A stretch of 64,000 nt of DNA from Cristatella mucedo (Eukaryota > Bryozoa > Phylactolaemata > Cristatellidae), in the NCBI GenBank assembly GCA_009760855.2, contig WPIO01000077.1, positions 461,001 to 525,000 of the forward strand. The letters are read 5' to 3'. Made by a program: the position numbers and the translations under genes. Below are positions 56,008-64,000 of the stretch, piece after piece (the first letter of the stretch is position 1; each line of letters starts with the position of its first letter). The notes beneath the pieces are model-generated. The model did no database searches and was not told the DNA's origin. It saw only the letters and a list, made by a program, of their open reading frames with translations.

Positions 56008-56183
56008 CTCACCTTGACCTGAAAGCTGCACGTTCCTTCGCGGACTTTTCGCTCGTCATTCTGCCACGTCTGTGGCTTGCCGCAGCCGGCGACACCTGCT
56101 GCGCCTCCTCCGCTGCCATCATCACTGCTGCCGTCCCGCTTTCTCCTGGTGCCCAGGCTCAGTGTGCGACGAAAATGGTCCAT
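41364..56183 (-). CDS. NUMB: NUMB endocytic adaptor, 8 coding exons, 511 aa
   Basis: NUMB is a cortical adaptor that binds the Notch pathway and endocytic machinery and is inherited asymmetrically in neural divisions. Exons in coding order are 56183-56013, 52335-52261, 51835-51758, 48253-48113, 46137-45951, 44192-43911, 43278-43039 and 41725-41364. They total 1,536 nt and every phase matches. Residues 1-16 are basic ([12 protein letters not shown]), fitting a membrane-binding aPKC target. About 38-180 are the PTB domain (KYLG-like [63 protein letters not shown]). The NumbF region has GSFREFP (Ser263) and SPFKRQLS (Ser282), probable aPKC/14-3-3 sites. DPF is at 456-458 and NPF at 473-475, for AP2 and EH-domain proteins. 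The C-terminus FVVKL recalls the F-x-x-x-L end of vertebrate NUMB. The 5' UTR was not resolved. Confidence 0.93.
43039..43278 (-). CDS. NUMB: NUMB exon 7
   Basis: The acceptor is TTTGGGCTGTTGTAG and the donor TCCCTG/GTAGCG. It encodes a Ser/Gln-rich linker with [27 protein letters not shown] inside the exon (after CCTTGT) is an alternative donor but would break phase with exon 8. Phase agrees with exons 6 and 8. Confidence 0.75.
43360..43897. repeat. Long (CT)n block with 8-bp periodicity in NUMB intron 6
   Basis: About 540 bp is almost pure CT on the plus strand. From 43,680 to 43,770 a G falls every 8-10 bases (CTCTCTCG units). The right end is 13 nt from the exon 6 donor. Confidence 0.97.
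43911..44192 (-). CDS. NUMB: NUMB exon 6 (NumbF region)
   Basis: The acceptor is TCTGCTTTTCCAG and the donor GGAAGTG/GTAAGA. It encodes [17 protein letters not shown] and [12 protein letters not shown], the phosphorylation-site cluster shared by NUMB proteins. The first two bases complete Asp from exon 5. Confidence 0.92.
44280..44560 (+). mobile_element. LINE-A 3' portion
   Basis: TTCGTATGCTCCCAAAGCCT, CATCCCCTGACTTGACGACA and a TGCTGACACTGCTCATG 3' UTR segment match the 21.2-kb copy. Confidence 0.75.
44635..44830 (+). mobile_element. SINE2, fairly complete
   Basis: Head GAGCCATGATGGCATACAAG, B box ATGGGTTTGAATCCTG, body TTTATTGCCGCCACAAGCAG and tail AGGCTGTTAAATCAGC are all present. Confidence 0.75.
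44912..45196 (+). CDS. Unassigned 94-codon frame inside NUMB intron 5
   Basis: On the strand opposite NUMB an open frame reads [20 protein letters not shown] and later [20 protein letters not shown], ending KHYNTQ and TAA. Its helical, charge-balanced second half looks protein-like. The first ATG in it is near 44,984, so a natural product may be about 70 residues. It could be a retrocopy, a transposon piece or chance. No promoter was identified. Confidence 0.3.
   Translation: MLLFWLPTSEGVSRSKSLSQIADPMPWDLTCSTFYRWQKATVATNLLTRSTTRFTQDYIHKARAAEHRTELQRIKQYILAKPAAAGYTKHYNTQ
45372..45685 (+). mobile_element. LINE-B solo 3' end
   Basis: It encodes [20 protein letters not shown] and FAIENSPA with stop, matching the last residues of the 12.3-kb LINE-B, followed by ACATTACATTGCGTTACATT tail repeats. 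Confidence 0.85.
45951..46137 (-). CDS. NUMB: NUMB exon 5 (end of PTB)
   Basis: The acceptor is GCCGCTTAG and the donor GTGGCAG/GTGCGC. It encodes [20 protein letters not shown] and then [11 protein letters not shown]. The last PTB helix matches NUMB closely. A perfect palindrome lies 31 nt upstream of the acceptor. Confidence 0.93.
46168..46193. repeat. Perfect 26-bp palindrome near NUMB exon 5 acceptor
   Basis: Both strands read the same through 26 bases centred on GTCGAC. On the NUMB strand it ends 31 nt before exon 5, where a branch point or pyrimidine tract would be expected. Confidence 0.9.
46295..46373 (+). mobile_element. LINE-A tail hairpin, solo
   Basis: GCAAATGTTAAGTGCCTAGA and TTCTAGGCACT form a longer stem than usual; (ATT)n follows. 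Confidence 0.85.
46377..46490. repeat. (GGA)n-like purine tract
   Basis: GAGGAGGAGG and GGTGGAGGAGG repeats, imperfect. Confidence 0.85.
46735..47030. repeat. (GTGC/GCGC)n alternating purine-pyrimidine tract
   Basis: About 290 bp alternates purine and pyrimidine almost without error (GTGCGTGC, GTGCGCGC). It lies in NUMB intron 4. Confidence 0.97.
47545..47632. repeat. (GA)n microsatellite
   Basis: About 88 bp of nearly pure AG in NUMB intron 4. Confidence 0.98.
48113..48253 (-). CDS. NUMB: NUMB exon 4 (PTB core, 141 nt)
   Basis: The acceptor is TGTATGTGCTTGCAG and the donor GAGTCG/GTACGA. It encodes [20 protein letters not shown] followed by [19 protein letters not shown], the most conserved part of the NUMB PTB fold. 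Confidence 0.95.
48412..48535 (+). mobile_element. SINE1 copy, diverged
   Basis: B box CGGGCTCGAGCCCC and tail TAGAGATTAAGCTCTATCAG plus GGTGCTATAAAATGAAT. Confidence 0.75.
49170..49222. repeat. (GT)n microsatellite
   Basis: About 50 bp of TG with variant TG-rich flanks on both sides. Confidence 0.95.
49415..49687 (+). other. Unassigned open frame inside NUMB intron 3
   Basis: An 90-codon frame without a start codon reads [20 protein letters not shown] and then [20 protein letters not shown], ending DVAN and TAA. It looks like protein-coding text. A possible acceptor (TTTGAG) precedes it but no partner exon was found. It lies opposite to NUMB. It may be part of a mobile element. Confidence 0.25.
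49700..49815 (-). mobile_element. SINE2-like remnant
   Basis: CAGCCTCATTTATACAGCAG and GGACTCAAACCTATCG correspond to the SINE2 tail and B box in reverse; weak. Confidence 0.45.
49935..50015 (+). mobile_element. LINE-A tail hairpin, solo
   Basis: GCAGCAAATGCAAAGCGACT and GAGATTGAGTTCTCTGAAGG, then ATTATTACTATTATT. Confidence 0.85.
50274..50345. repeat. (CT)n microsatellite
   Basis: 72 bp of nearly pure TC. Confidence 0.98.
50490..50925 (+). mobile_element. LINE-A, RT C-terminal half
   Basis: The decayed text [22 protein letters not shown], in pieces, matches the usual L-S-x-x-x-H-I-x-x-x-x-K-x-x-x-Y-x-L region. CCCTGACGTGACGACATTTA and a degraded hairpin follow. Confidence 0.75.
51170..51440. 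mobile_element. Possible short DNA transposon
   Basis: GC-rich block beginning CCAGAGGCGAAACCAGGGGC and ending CTCCAATCCTGGCTTTT. The composition and end style recall hAT-type MITEs, but the ends pair poorly. Confidence 0.3.
51758..51835 (-). CDS. NUMB: NUMB exon 3 (PTB domain, 78 nt)
   Basis: The acceptor is AATCTTTGCAG and the donor AGCAAG/GTAATA. It encodes [20 protein letters not shown]. The alternatively spliced 11-residue PTB insert of vertebrate NUMB is not visible at its start. Confidence 0.9.
52261..52335 (-). CDS. NUMB: NUMB exon 2 (PTB strand 1-helix 1, 75 nt)
   Basis: The acceptor is TCTCTCTAATTCCAG and the donor TTCG/GTAAGA. It encodes [20 protein letters not shown] and KILRS. 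The 25-codon length and both phase-0 borders equal those I recall for the vertebrate NUMB exon. Confidence 0.92.
53125..53310. repeat. (GGA)n purine tract
   Basis: About 185 bp of GGA and GAA triplets in NUMB intron 1; the plus strand is pure purine apart from ATG and TGA-like breaks at the left end. Confidence 0.97.
53610..53768 (+). mobile_element. SINE1 copy
   Basis: TATGGCCCAGGGGTTAAGG, GTGGGCTCGAGCCCTG and GATAGAGATTCAATTCTCCC. The arm region between boxes carries a 15-20-bp expansion. Confidence 0.8.
53770..55397. other. NUMB intron 1, no gene seen
   Basis: A+T-rich then mixed sequence with short open frames only. No conserved block was recognised. Confidence 0.45.
55398..55555 (+). 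mobile_element. SINE1, well preserved
   Basis: GCCGAGCTGAATTGGTCAAA head, CATGGGCTCGAGCCCCGAG B box, hairpin 55488-55523 with perfect AGCGCC/GGCGCT stem, and TACAAATGAATTATAT tail. Confidence 0.85.
55805..56006. repeat. Paired (GA)n blocks touching NUMB exon 1 donor
   Basis: Blocks at about 55,820-55,888 and 55,951-56,006 are separated by purine-rich sequence. The second ends 7 nt from the exon 1 border. Confidence 0.97.
56013..56183 (-). CDS. NUMB: NUMB exon 1 (start codon, basic N-terminus)
   Basis: ATG at 56183-56181 has a purine at -3 and G at +4, and begins [16 protein letters not shown], like the basic start of other NUMB proteins. The exon ends EGTCSFQVK at donor AAG/GTGAGC. The frame stays open far upstream, so a longer N-terminus cannot be excluded. 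An (AG)n block starts 7 nt inside the intron. Confidence 0.85.
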
Positions 56184-57370
56184 TCCCGAACTGCCGCCCG
56201 GCAGCCGGCCGTCGACCGAAACCACCGAAGCTTCGGCAGGCGTAGGGTGGCAGAGGCTTCGGCCCTGCAAAGGGTGGTCGCGGCTGTCCCCCTCCGTTGT
56301 TAGATAGACGCCCATGCTGGCTCCACGCAGTAGGCGATGGCCGACAAGGGCGCTCACATTGCAGCACCCGCTGCCACCATGCGGTGGCTGGCGTGACAGC
56401 TGCTGCAGCGCCTCTCGCGATCCTGGCTCGCCTGCTGCAGATGACAGGCATCTACCAGTGTCGGATGCAGCCGACTGCTGGTGCTCGTTCCGTTGGCTCG
56501 GGCGTATGCTAGCAGCCAGCATGCCAGCAATCCGATGATGTCGTGACACAGGGAGGCACTTTCTCCGTGCGATCAACTTCCTCCCTGCCTGCTACCTCAC
56601 CGCTTGCTGGTCGGTGTGAAAGTAGTGTGCAGTAGCAGTAGCAGCATCAGCAGCAGCAAGACAGGGCTATGGACGAGGGAATATCTAATGATTGCTGAAT
56701 CCTCCTCGAGTGTGCGATGAAAGATTAATCGTATCGAGTTGCCAGTCGAGGTCACGGCCGCGGGGCCTAGCATTAGCTTCGGCAGAAGCAGCAGCTGACC
56801 GATAAGCTCTACGGCTCTGCCAGCCTCCTTCCGGCATCTACCCTACTTTCTAATAGCTTATTACTTTTTGCAGGCACAGCAGCAGGCTTCGGGACCTGAC
56901 GGCCAAGGACACCGTTAGTGCAGGAAATGCAAGCAAAGCAAATGAGCTTCTAAGGCCAGCAGCTACGACACATGGTCCTACTGATGCTTCATCTCTCAGA
57001 GGATTCGCCAAAAACAGCACGAGCAGCCAGCAGAAGCAACAGCAGTGGTGAACTAGCAGCAGCACTAATTGCTGATTGCTTCATTGTGACCCACCATCAT
57101 TGCTGATCAACAGCTGCTCATAATGCACTGGCCGTAAAGAAAAACGACTTCGGGGTGAAATAATATCGAGGAAGGGATGGTTAAACCGTAATGATGATAA
57201 CAATAACATTACTATTATTATCATTATTACCATGGCTTGATCTCTTTTAGTTATTACTGGCCTGGTGACGCATGCTCAACCTTTTTTTTCAAGTAGTGAT
57301 TCCACGGCTATGCTCAGCTAACAGAGCCCCCCTAGAACTCACATTATCCTAAGCAAGCAGCGCTGAAGGC
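56184..57370. other. NUMB 5' flank, exon structure unresolved
   Basis: The 56.2-56.6 kb stretch is GC-rich and open on the minus strand in frame with exon 1, so it is likely 5' UTR or promoter. No TATA box or upstream exon border could be fixed. An (ATT)-rich patch is at 57,190-57,232. Confidence 0.4.
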
Positions 57371-57372
57371 TT

Positions 57373-57636
57373 TGTTGTATATTGACAGAGCAGTACTGAC
57401 AGCTTTTTTTGTATACTGACAGCAGCACTGACAGCATTGCCGTATACTGACAGAGCACCCCTGACGACTTTGCGGTATACTCACAGAGCAGCCCTTACAG
57501 CTATGTTGTAAACTCACAGAGCAGCACTGACAGCTTTGCTGTACACTGACAGAGTAGCACCGAGAGCTTTCTTATTTACTGACAGAGCAGCCCTGACAGC
57601 TTTGCTGCATACTCACAGAGCTGCACTGAGAGCTCT
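57373..57636 (+). repeat. Diverged minisatellite, about 8 units of 33 bp
   Basis: Units contain TATACTGACAGAGCA plus CCCTGACAGCTTTG. Copies differ by 10-30 percent, so the array is old. Confidence 0.9.
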
Positions 57637-59160
57637 TACTTCTTTCTTTGTTACTCGATTTCAGACTCGAGTGGTACACTCAGGCCAAGTAGCTCAGTCG
57701 TCCACTCTCTTTCAAGTAGAAGCAGACAATGTTTACTCATCAAGCCTTCGAACTCTGGGATGTGCCTACTCGATTCTCATACTTGACCTAGCAAGCCGCA
57801 TCGAGCAACTGTTATTGACCACGGTTAGAGTAGGCCATTTGGATTTCAAATGAAAATCAATACATTGACCCGGAAAATTGGCAATATTGGCGTACGGTAG
57901 CTTGGCTGCAGCCTTTCATGATCCTAACTCACCTTGCTTTAAACTCGCAAGGATGACCTTGTTATCACTTATGTTAGTCACTGTCGAACAATCGCTACCA
58001 AGAGTAAGTAAGTAACCTGGGCAGTCGATGCAGCATGTCCACCCGGTGTACATTAGACTTGCCGGTGCCCGATGCCTGCCGGGAACCCTACTATTTTCAC
58101 TCTTTCAGCTGAGTCAAGGTGGCAGGGCAGGAAGCAGCTATCTCCTTGTTAGTCTTCAAAGGAGCAGCTCACACTGACAGACATGGTCGAGGGCATTTGG
58201 CCCCAGTTGGTTTTAACTAGGGCACCAGTGGCAATACACAGTGCTAATCTAGCCTGGAAGATCTACTGGGACCTTGCTTAAGTCCATGCGAGCGATGGAA
58301 TTAATCCGGCTGCGAGACCTCCTTATGTGCGAAAATAACCTTTGAGCTATAAGGGACCAAACTGGCAGATGGCACGGAGTGACTAGTAGACTGACTAATA
58401 GGCTACATTAAGCAGGATGCTTGTCTGCCAGACAAGCGAAAGAATGCCAGCAGTCGAGTGTTTCAAGCGATTTAACGAAATTGATGAACCTGAGAATGGT
58501 CACCATGAGCTGGCGGCCATGTCAGAATGATAGCTTAGACAGGAGAAAGAATAAAAATGAGACCCCAGAAAGAGTTCCGAGCTTCAGCTTCACCTGCTCC
58601 GGGGGAGGGAGATACAACGCTTCGAGAGAGCGAGAGACCGAACCTACGGCGGTGGTTTCGCATCGTGTCACTTGCCCATAACCCACTACTAACTGGCCCT
58701 CAATAAAGTCTTGATTTCGGCGCCGAGTTGTGGCCGGGCGTGCTTGCAAGCTCAGCGCGAGCAGTAAGCATAGTTAAAATCAAACAGCTGCTTGCCCCAC
58801 TCAAACTGCTCAGGCGCCATTCGGCGAATCATCTACTGTCAGCCATGAACCAACCAGTCGTCGTCGGCACCAGTGCGACCGCTGAAGAGATCTTTTGCAC
58901 AAAGCAGGTTTCTGTCATTTTCCCCCAAAAATTCGACTGAACTGAAAGCGCCTGCTGCGATTATCGCACCGGCACTACTCCAGCAGCAATCTGAAGATAT
59001 GGTATCGACACAGTTAAGTGTTGAATCACATTCAGCTTCACTGCTGCATCGGGACAGTCAGGTCAAGGTGATAGCCCGCCTCTAGCTCCCTTATTCACAG
59101 GGACACTCGAAGTCGATCGAGATCCTTGGTCGAGATCTGCCATTTTGATATGCGACCTCA
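57637..59160. other. Intergenic, no gene seen
   Basis: Short open frames at 58.4-59.1 kb have no recognisable domain. Confidence 0.45.
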
Positions 59161-59169
59161 ACCTTGTCG

Positions 59170-61225
59170 ACGAGATCCGTCGTTTACACTTGCTTCAGGG
59201 CCGGTTCCTCGCTGTCGTCGAAGGGCGGTGTATATTCAAGCCGTAAATTTGTAAAAAGGTCTTTCGTCGCCCTCAGCCATCCAGGTTTCAGACATACGAG
59301 TGGCTGGAGTGTTCCTTTGTCGCGGAGAACGCGCACTGTTTCCCACGCTTCCCTTCCCCTTCCTCGACAGGCTCGGACCTTTTCACAGCGCTATGCTTCG
59401 GCAGCTGGAACAATGTTGGCGGCACAAATTAAAGCCTTCTTGAACATCAAAGGCGCCACCAGTCTCATCAAATAAGGCGATGCAGAGAGCAATTGGCCTT
59501 GTTATCAAGGAAGTTTACAAGGAGGTTTACATCTTTACAGGAAAGTACGGTATCGAGAAGCAGACGGTTGCGTAATCGCTGAAAATTGAACTTGGTTGGA
59601 AGGATCAGGCGGTGCAATGCGTTTCTTAATAAGCCAGGGCCTGTCGTGCCGTGGCCAGGATGAGTCGGTTGATTCGCTCAACCGAGGCAACTTTCTTGAG
59701 CTGGCCCCACGGAACGCCATGACGACCAGCCCCGACATTCAGAAGGAATTCATCCACGCCCACGCTCATTTAGTTCGTAAGCGTCGGGCAGGGCGAGGCT
59801 CACATTACTGCAACATGGCGGGCGAGACTCTCACGAAAAGGAGCAAGAAGGAGCAGCTGACATTTGTGAACCGCTTCGTTCAGGTCAAGACCGGCGTGCT
59901 TCGCGAGCGACTCTCGGATCCGAAGCACGAGACAAACGTCTTCGCACTGTGACTCTGTGCACTGAAATCGTTGGCATTCAGACCCATCGAAGTCGTCCGA
60001 TTGTTGCCAATTGTCGCGGGCAGGGCTACGATGGTGCTGCGGTCAATCTGAGCGGTGAGATTAATGGCCTAGAAGCCCTGATCTAGCAACTGAACGAGTT
60101 GGCATACTACGGACATTGTTAGGCAAACAAGCTCTAGCTGGCCCTGGCTGCGGCCCGCATGGATGGCGTACCCGACATAATAATAATAATAATAATGCAC
60201 TTGATAAAGCGCCCTCAGAGAACTCAATCTTTTTCTAGGCGCTTTACATTTGCTGCAAAGGGAAACGCTATTGAATGGTGAGTAATATCATGCTTGACAA
60301 ACAACATGAATAACATGGTTAGGGGTGAGATGCACAGGGTCAGCATGCTAGTGTGGTTAGTGGCAGCATGCTCAGTGTCAGCGCGCATAAGCACATCAAG
60401 GACGAATCACAGGGACCCACTAAATGCTGTCCCAAATTGGTGTGTTTTTAAGTTCTTTTTAAATGCGGTCAAGTCACGGGATGTTGTGACGCAAGTCGGG
60501 AGTGAGTTCCAGGCTTTGACATCACCCTCTTTTTCGAATCGGTCCGTGATATTATCAATGTGGCCACAGTTCTTTAAGCGCAAGGATGAACTGCTCTGTA
60601 AGCAAAATTAAGTCGTACAGTATCTGGCCAAATCGATAAAAAAACATAATTTATGCATAGGATTGAGACAGGCCGCGGTTTGAACTAGGAGATTGTACTG
60701 GTGAACCCCGTACATATGCGGTCGTCATCATTTTGGCGAGCGCTACCATGCTTCATTGACACGTTTGCCCCTGCCGTCGCAGTCATTGAGCATGTCGAAG
60801 AGAACGGCAACCTGGCTGAGCAGATAATCAAGGCAACGTGCCTCCTCGACCACACACTTTTGCTCGTCTAAGACGGTCTATATCTTAAATCTCGCAGAGC
60901 ACTTGCTATCGCTTACGCACGACCTGTCGCAGGCATTGCAATACAACACGATCAGGTTATTGTCGATGCCTTTCACTTGGTCGATCATAGCACCATGCAG
61001 GCACTGACGGAGACGCGAACGGCTGGCTACGATGATCTTTTGATAAAAGTTCAGAAGTTCTGTCAGCGTCACGAGATCGAAGTACCCGACACCTTTATCC
61101 GATGCGGTTGGCCTCATTGCAATGAGTACATGAATAGTAACGAACACTTCTTCCGCGTCGACTTATTCCACTCGGAAATGGACAAGATGCAGTCAAAATT
61201 GAGCTTCCGGTTTGAAAAAAGATAA
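59170..61225 (+). pseudogene. hAT transposase (ZMYM1-like), decayed and split
   Basis: In order: QGLSCRGQDESVDSLNRGNF (family G-L-A-F-R-G-H-D-E-S), SPDIQKEFI, KEQLTFVNRFV, GQGYDGAAVNLSGEINGL (family G-Q-G-Y-D-G-A), then after a LINE-A insertion at 60178-60530, TRTAGYDDLLIKVQKFCQRH and EIEVPDTF...FFRVDLFHSEMDKM near the C-terminus. Stops and frameshifts are present. It is a non-functional DNA transposon copy. Confidence 0.78.
60178..60530 (-). mobile_element. LINE-A 3' end inside hAT transposase
   Basis: (ATA)n, then GCACTTGATAAAGCGCCCTC with an intact hairpin and the C-terminal text in reverse (TTCCAGGCTTTG at the right end). It is close to the 21.2-kb copy, so it is young compared with its hAT host. 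Confidence 0.88.
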
Positions 61226-61254
61226 AATACTTGCCGATTTGACAGCCTCTTTTC

Positions 61255-61395
61255 GTAACGACCGAAGGGCATTACGGTTATCACCACCGCTTGCAGCAGT
61301 GATAAAGGATCGCCCTCCCCAGGATTCGAATCCACGGCCCCGGGAATGAGGTTGTGAAAAGCAACCATCTTACCTGGTGAGCCATCACGGTTCAA
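61255..61395 (-). mobile_element. SINE2, well preserved
   Basis: Minus strand: GAACCGTGATGGCTCACCAG, GGTAAGATGGTTGCTTTTCA, CGTGGATTCGAATCCTGGGG and the GATCCTTTATCACTGCTGCA body. Confidence 0.8.
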
Positions 61396-61584
61396 CAAGA
61401 AGTCTAAAGAGATGCTCCACCTGGCTTCTTGCAGCTCCCCTCATCAATACTTCTCAACGGTCTGCCACAAGCAGTAAGGATGTCGCCCTGATGTGAGGCA
61501 GGGCAGCCCAAATGTGTGGCAGGAACCCCGCCCCCACTATGGCCGGGCTAGCCCACCCCTCTTGCTAAATAACTCGGATGGATG

Positions 61585-61700
61585 AGTTCGAGTCGGGCAA
61601 TGGTCGATCCTTCACGGACTACTGCAAGCGTTGGTGATAGCCGTGAAGGCCCTTCTGTCGCTACACAAATGAGGCTGTTGAATCAGCTAAAATCACCCTC
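61585..61700 (+). mobile_element. SINE2 body and tail
   Basis: GGTCGATCCTTCACGGACTA, CCGTGAAGGCCCTTCTGTCG and TACACAAATGAGGCTGTTGA; the head is lost. Confidence 0.65.
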
Positions 61701-61914
61701 GGGTAGTTCGCAGGAAACATGGGGACGTGAAATCCCAGCGGGACTACCTTTGATTGAAGCGTCGGGGCGTGACAAAATGGGTGTTAGTTGGCACTCTGTC
61801 AGTTGGTAATTTATTAGTTGAGTCTCGTCGACGCAGCAGCACGGCCTAAGACGAATTCAAACCTACGACATAAGACGACACGGGTCCGCGGTAAACCCAC
61901 TCACCCTGTGGAAC

Positions 61915-62154
61915 ATGCGTAGCCTATGGAAACCCACGCAAACGAAAAGCTCACCAACGCAGTTGGAAGTGGCAAAAAAAGACAGAAAGGACAAAAATAG
62001 AAGCTTAAATAAAAAGGAGTTTTTAATGAATGGACTGTATCTCGGCAATATCAAACTAGCGAACCATCTCCAGACCAGACGGCATCCGAGTGTCGAGCTG
62101 TCGAAAAAGAAGACCGAATTGCAGCGGACAAGAGACATCCCAGGAATGGAATAG
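61915..62154 (+). pseudogene. Possible BED-finger piece of a hAT element
   Basis: The frame contains LGNIKLANHLQTRRHPSVEL, resembling the K-L-x-x-H-L-x-T-x-H-P end of BED zinc fingers. The preceding Cys pair is not visible, so this is tentative. Confidence 0.35.
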
Positions 62155-62462
62155 GGAGGCGCTACGCGAAGATTCTGAGCAGTTCACACGCAGCAGTGAA
62201 CCAGCATAGAATTGTCGAGAGTATTGCCGGCGGACGCGTTGTCCGCCTTCGGCCTCGACTCGATCTGCAGCGGATGCCAGGACGCTTAGCGAGCGCTTGG
62301 CTAGCGAGCAGTAGGAGCGCCGCTAGCCAGATTTTCGCTGCCTCGGAGCTGAGAACAAGGGCTGGAGCGAGCGAAGATAAGACGCGAGATCATCGCGAAT
62401 TCGGATACTGCGAATGGCACCGGAGCCAGGAAGATCAAAAGCGTGCCGCCGAGTGACGAATT

Positions 62463-62482
62463 ATTCCCCCCCCCCCCCCCCC
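62463..62482. repeat. Poly-C run
   Basis: About 19 C in a row; a similar run is at 5941-5959. Confidence 0.95.
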
Positions 62483-62519
62483 GCACAGAAAGGCCGACGT
62501 CTCGGCAAGTTTTAATGGA

Positions 62520-63740
62520 GCTTGAGATAGATGAGAGTTACAGAAGTCGAGGTGGGATGTCACAAATGCATGAACCTATTTGGATGTAGTTTGCCAGTCT
62601 AAGCAGGCCCGAGTTTTAGCAATGTGATTCGGCTGAAAGTAGGCAGACCTGACAGTGAAACTCATTTCTCGTCTAGTGAAAGCTTACCTTGGAACAGGTC
62701 ACCTAGATTTCGAGCAGATGTCGCTGGATATACGCTGGCAGAGTCGATTTTGAGCGATAAAACTTTTCGATTTCTGAGCAACACTTGATTTGCCCATAGC
62801 TAGCAAGCTGGTTTTACCACCACTTAAATTGAGAAAGTGTGCTGCCATCCATGTTCGGATGCATGCAATGCATCCACCAATGGAGTTGAGAGAATTTGTT
62901 GTGCTGGAAGGCTTGGAGGGTAAAAGAAAAGATACAATTGAGTGTCGTCTGCATAGAAGTGAAAGCCTAGATTGTGCTTGGCGATCATGTTGGCAAGAGG
63001 GAGAGTATACATTGCGAAAAGAAGCGGACCGAGCACAGCAGAGCGCTGAGGTACCCGTACTTCAGTTGTTCCTTGTATGACCCATGTCCGCTCACATCAA
63101 TACTCTGGAGTCCCCCACTGATTTAGGACCTGCACCATTGCAGTGCCAGCGTCATTAATGCCCAGGCGAGATTGGAGGCGCTCGAGAAGGACTTTGGTGT
63201 TCCCTAATATCGCTCGCTGCCGAGAGAGCAAGCAAAACAAGTAGAGAGACTTTACCTGAGTCTGTATTCCTGATAAGATATACCCGAAGCAACGCTGACT
63301 CGGGGAGTAACTAGCCAGACCCTAGACCAGGGCGCCTAGATCGCATCTCCACTGTGGGGGAAGAGGGGCAAATGTCCCCTGCCCGCGTGGCTTCACCTCT
63401 GGGGCTACGTGCAGGGATTCTTCCTATATTAACTTCCAAGGAGGCAAATATTTTGGGGGAAAGCAGGACGCTAGTAGTGCGATGCTAACAGGACATTCCT
63501 TTCTAATACATGTAACGTGTCGTGGAAATGGGTTCAAACTTACTGGAACTTACTGGCTAGGTTTGACATTTAATTGGTCTGCCACAACTCTTTTCAATGT
63601 CTTCGATAAGAGCGGTGTACGGGAGGCTGTGAGGAGGTTGCTCAAATTCTGTTAGTCTAGTGTTGCTTTCTGTATTGGAGGCATTACTACAGCCTTTTTG
63701 AAATGGTGTAGGCACATGACCTGAGGCTAGTAGAAGCACC
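62520..63740 (-). mobile_element. LINE-A reverse transcriptase region, decayed
   Basis: The minus strand encodes [20 protein letters not shown] and [19 protein letters not shown], the RT active site with its Asp pair. The upstream RT part runs to about 63,740 with stops. The 3' hairpin is missing. Confidence 0.82.
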
Positions 63741-63900
63741 TTAGCGGTCATCATCGCCACTTGCAGTGGACAATAAATCCCCCTGGTACAGGACTCGAGG
63801 CTGTTTGATCAGCTAATCTTTCACTTTTTCTTTTACTTTTAGGACTCGAGCGAACGACCTGGACAGTGAAGTACGAGCACCTTGCCCCTGGGATAAGACC
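63740..63900 (-). mobile_element. SINE2 remnant
   Basis: CGCCACTTGCAGTGGACAAT, GGTACAGGACTCGAG and GAACGACCTGGACAGTGAAG; rearranged and weak. Confidence 0.4.
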
Positions 63901-64000
63901 CGTAAGAGAGCTAACATGAAGAGAGGAGGCAGCACCACCAATCATTCGAGCTGTTTAAAGTCATGTGAAGAAACGTGTTGGACTGAAAGTAGAAAGAAGG

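Noticed and set aside
62824-63036. Stand-alone gene with [10 protein letters not shown]
   Set aside because: It is a piece of the LINE-A reverse transcriptase and continues with stops on both sides.

Overview
This window is nuclear DNA of a bilaterian animal. It shows split genes with canonical GT-AG introns, a Numb gene whose exon boundaries match the vertebrate pattern, long dinucleotide microsatellites, tRNA-derived SINEs, L2/CR1-type LINEs and hAT transposons. The species cannot be fixed from the sequence. The repeat style suggests an invertebrate, perhaps a lophotrochozoan such as a mollusc or flatworm, but that is inference.

Two genes lie tail to tail. On the + strand, from before base 1 to 31,326, runs a Dbl-family RhoGEF without a recognisable PH domain. 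It most resembles ARHGEF33. I assembled 13 exons in the window (873 codons plus stop); every junction keeps reading phase across all 12 introns. On the - strand, from 56,183 down to 41,364, lies a complete coding region for NUMB: 8 exons, 511 residues, again phase-consistent throughout. It has a basic N-terminus, a PTB domain, a NumbF region with GSF and FKRQLS sites, then DPF and NPF endocytic motifs. NUMB is a membrane-associated endocytic adaptor and Notch-pathway regulator; the RhoGEF is expected to act on Rho-family GTPases. Nothing in the sequence ties the two functionally.

Introns and the 32-41 kb intergenic stretch are full of mobile DNA. One LINE family (LINE-A, 14 fragments) ends in a 36-nt hairpin and an (ATT)n tail. 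A tRNA-derived SINE family (SINE1, about 8 copies) carries nearly the same hairpin, so it probably borrows the LINE-A machinery. Also present are a second LINE (LINE-B, one nearly intact RT ORF and one solo 3' end), a second tRNA-derived SINE (SINE2), two decayed hAT transposases (36.0-37.9 kb and 59.2-61.2 kb, the second split by a LINE-A), a short hAT-like MITE family, a decayed gene of unidentified type at 27.1-28.7 kb, two minisatellites and many microsatellites.

The most interesting signals are: a 30-bp-stem, 7-nt-loop foldback inside a coding exon of the RhoGEF; the hairpin shared by SINE1 and LINE-A; a perfect 26-bp palindrome just upstream of a NUMB splice acceptor; and microsatellites that begin 7 and 13 nt inside two NUMB introns.
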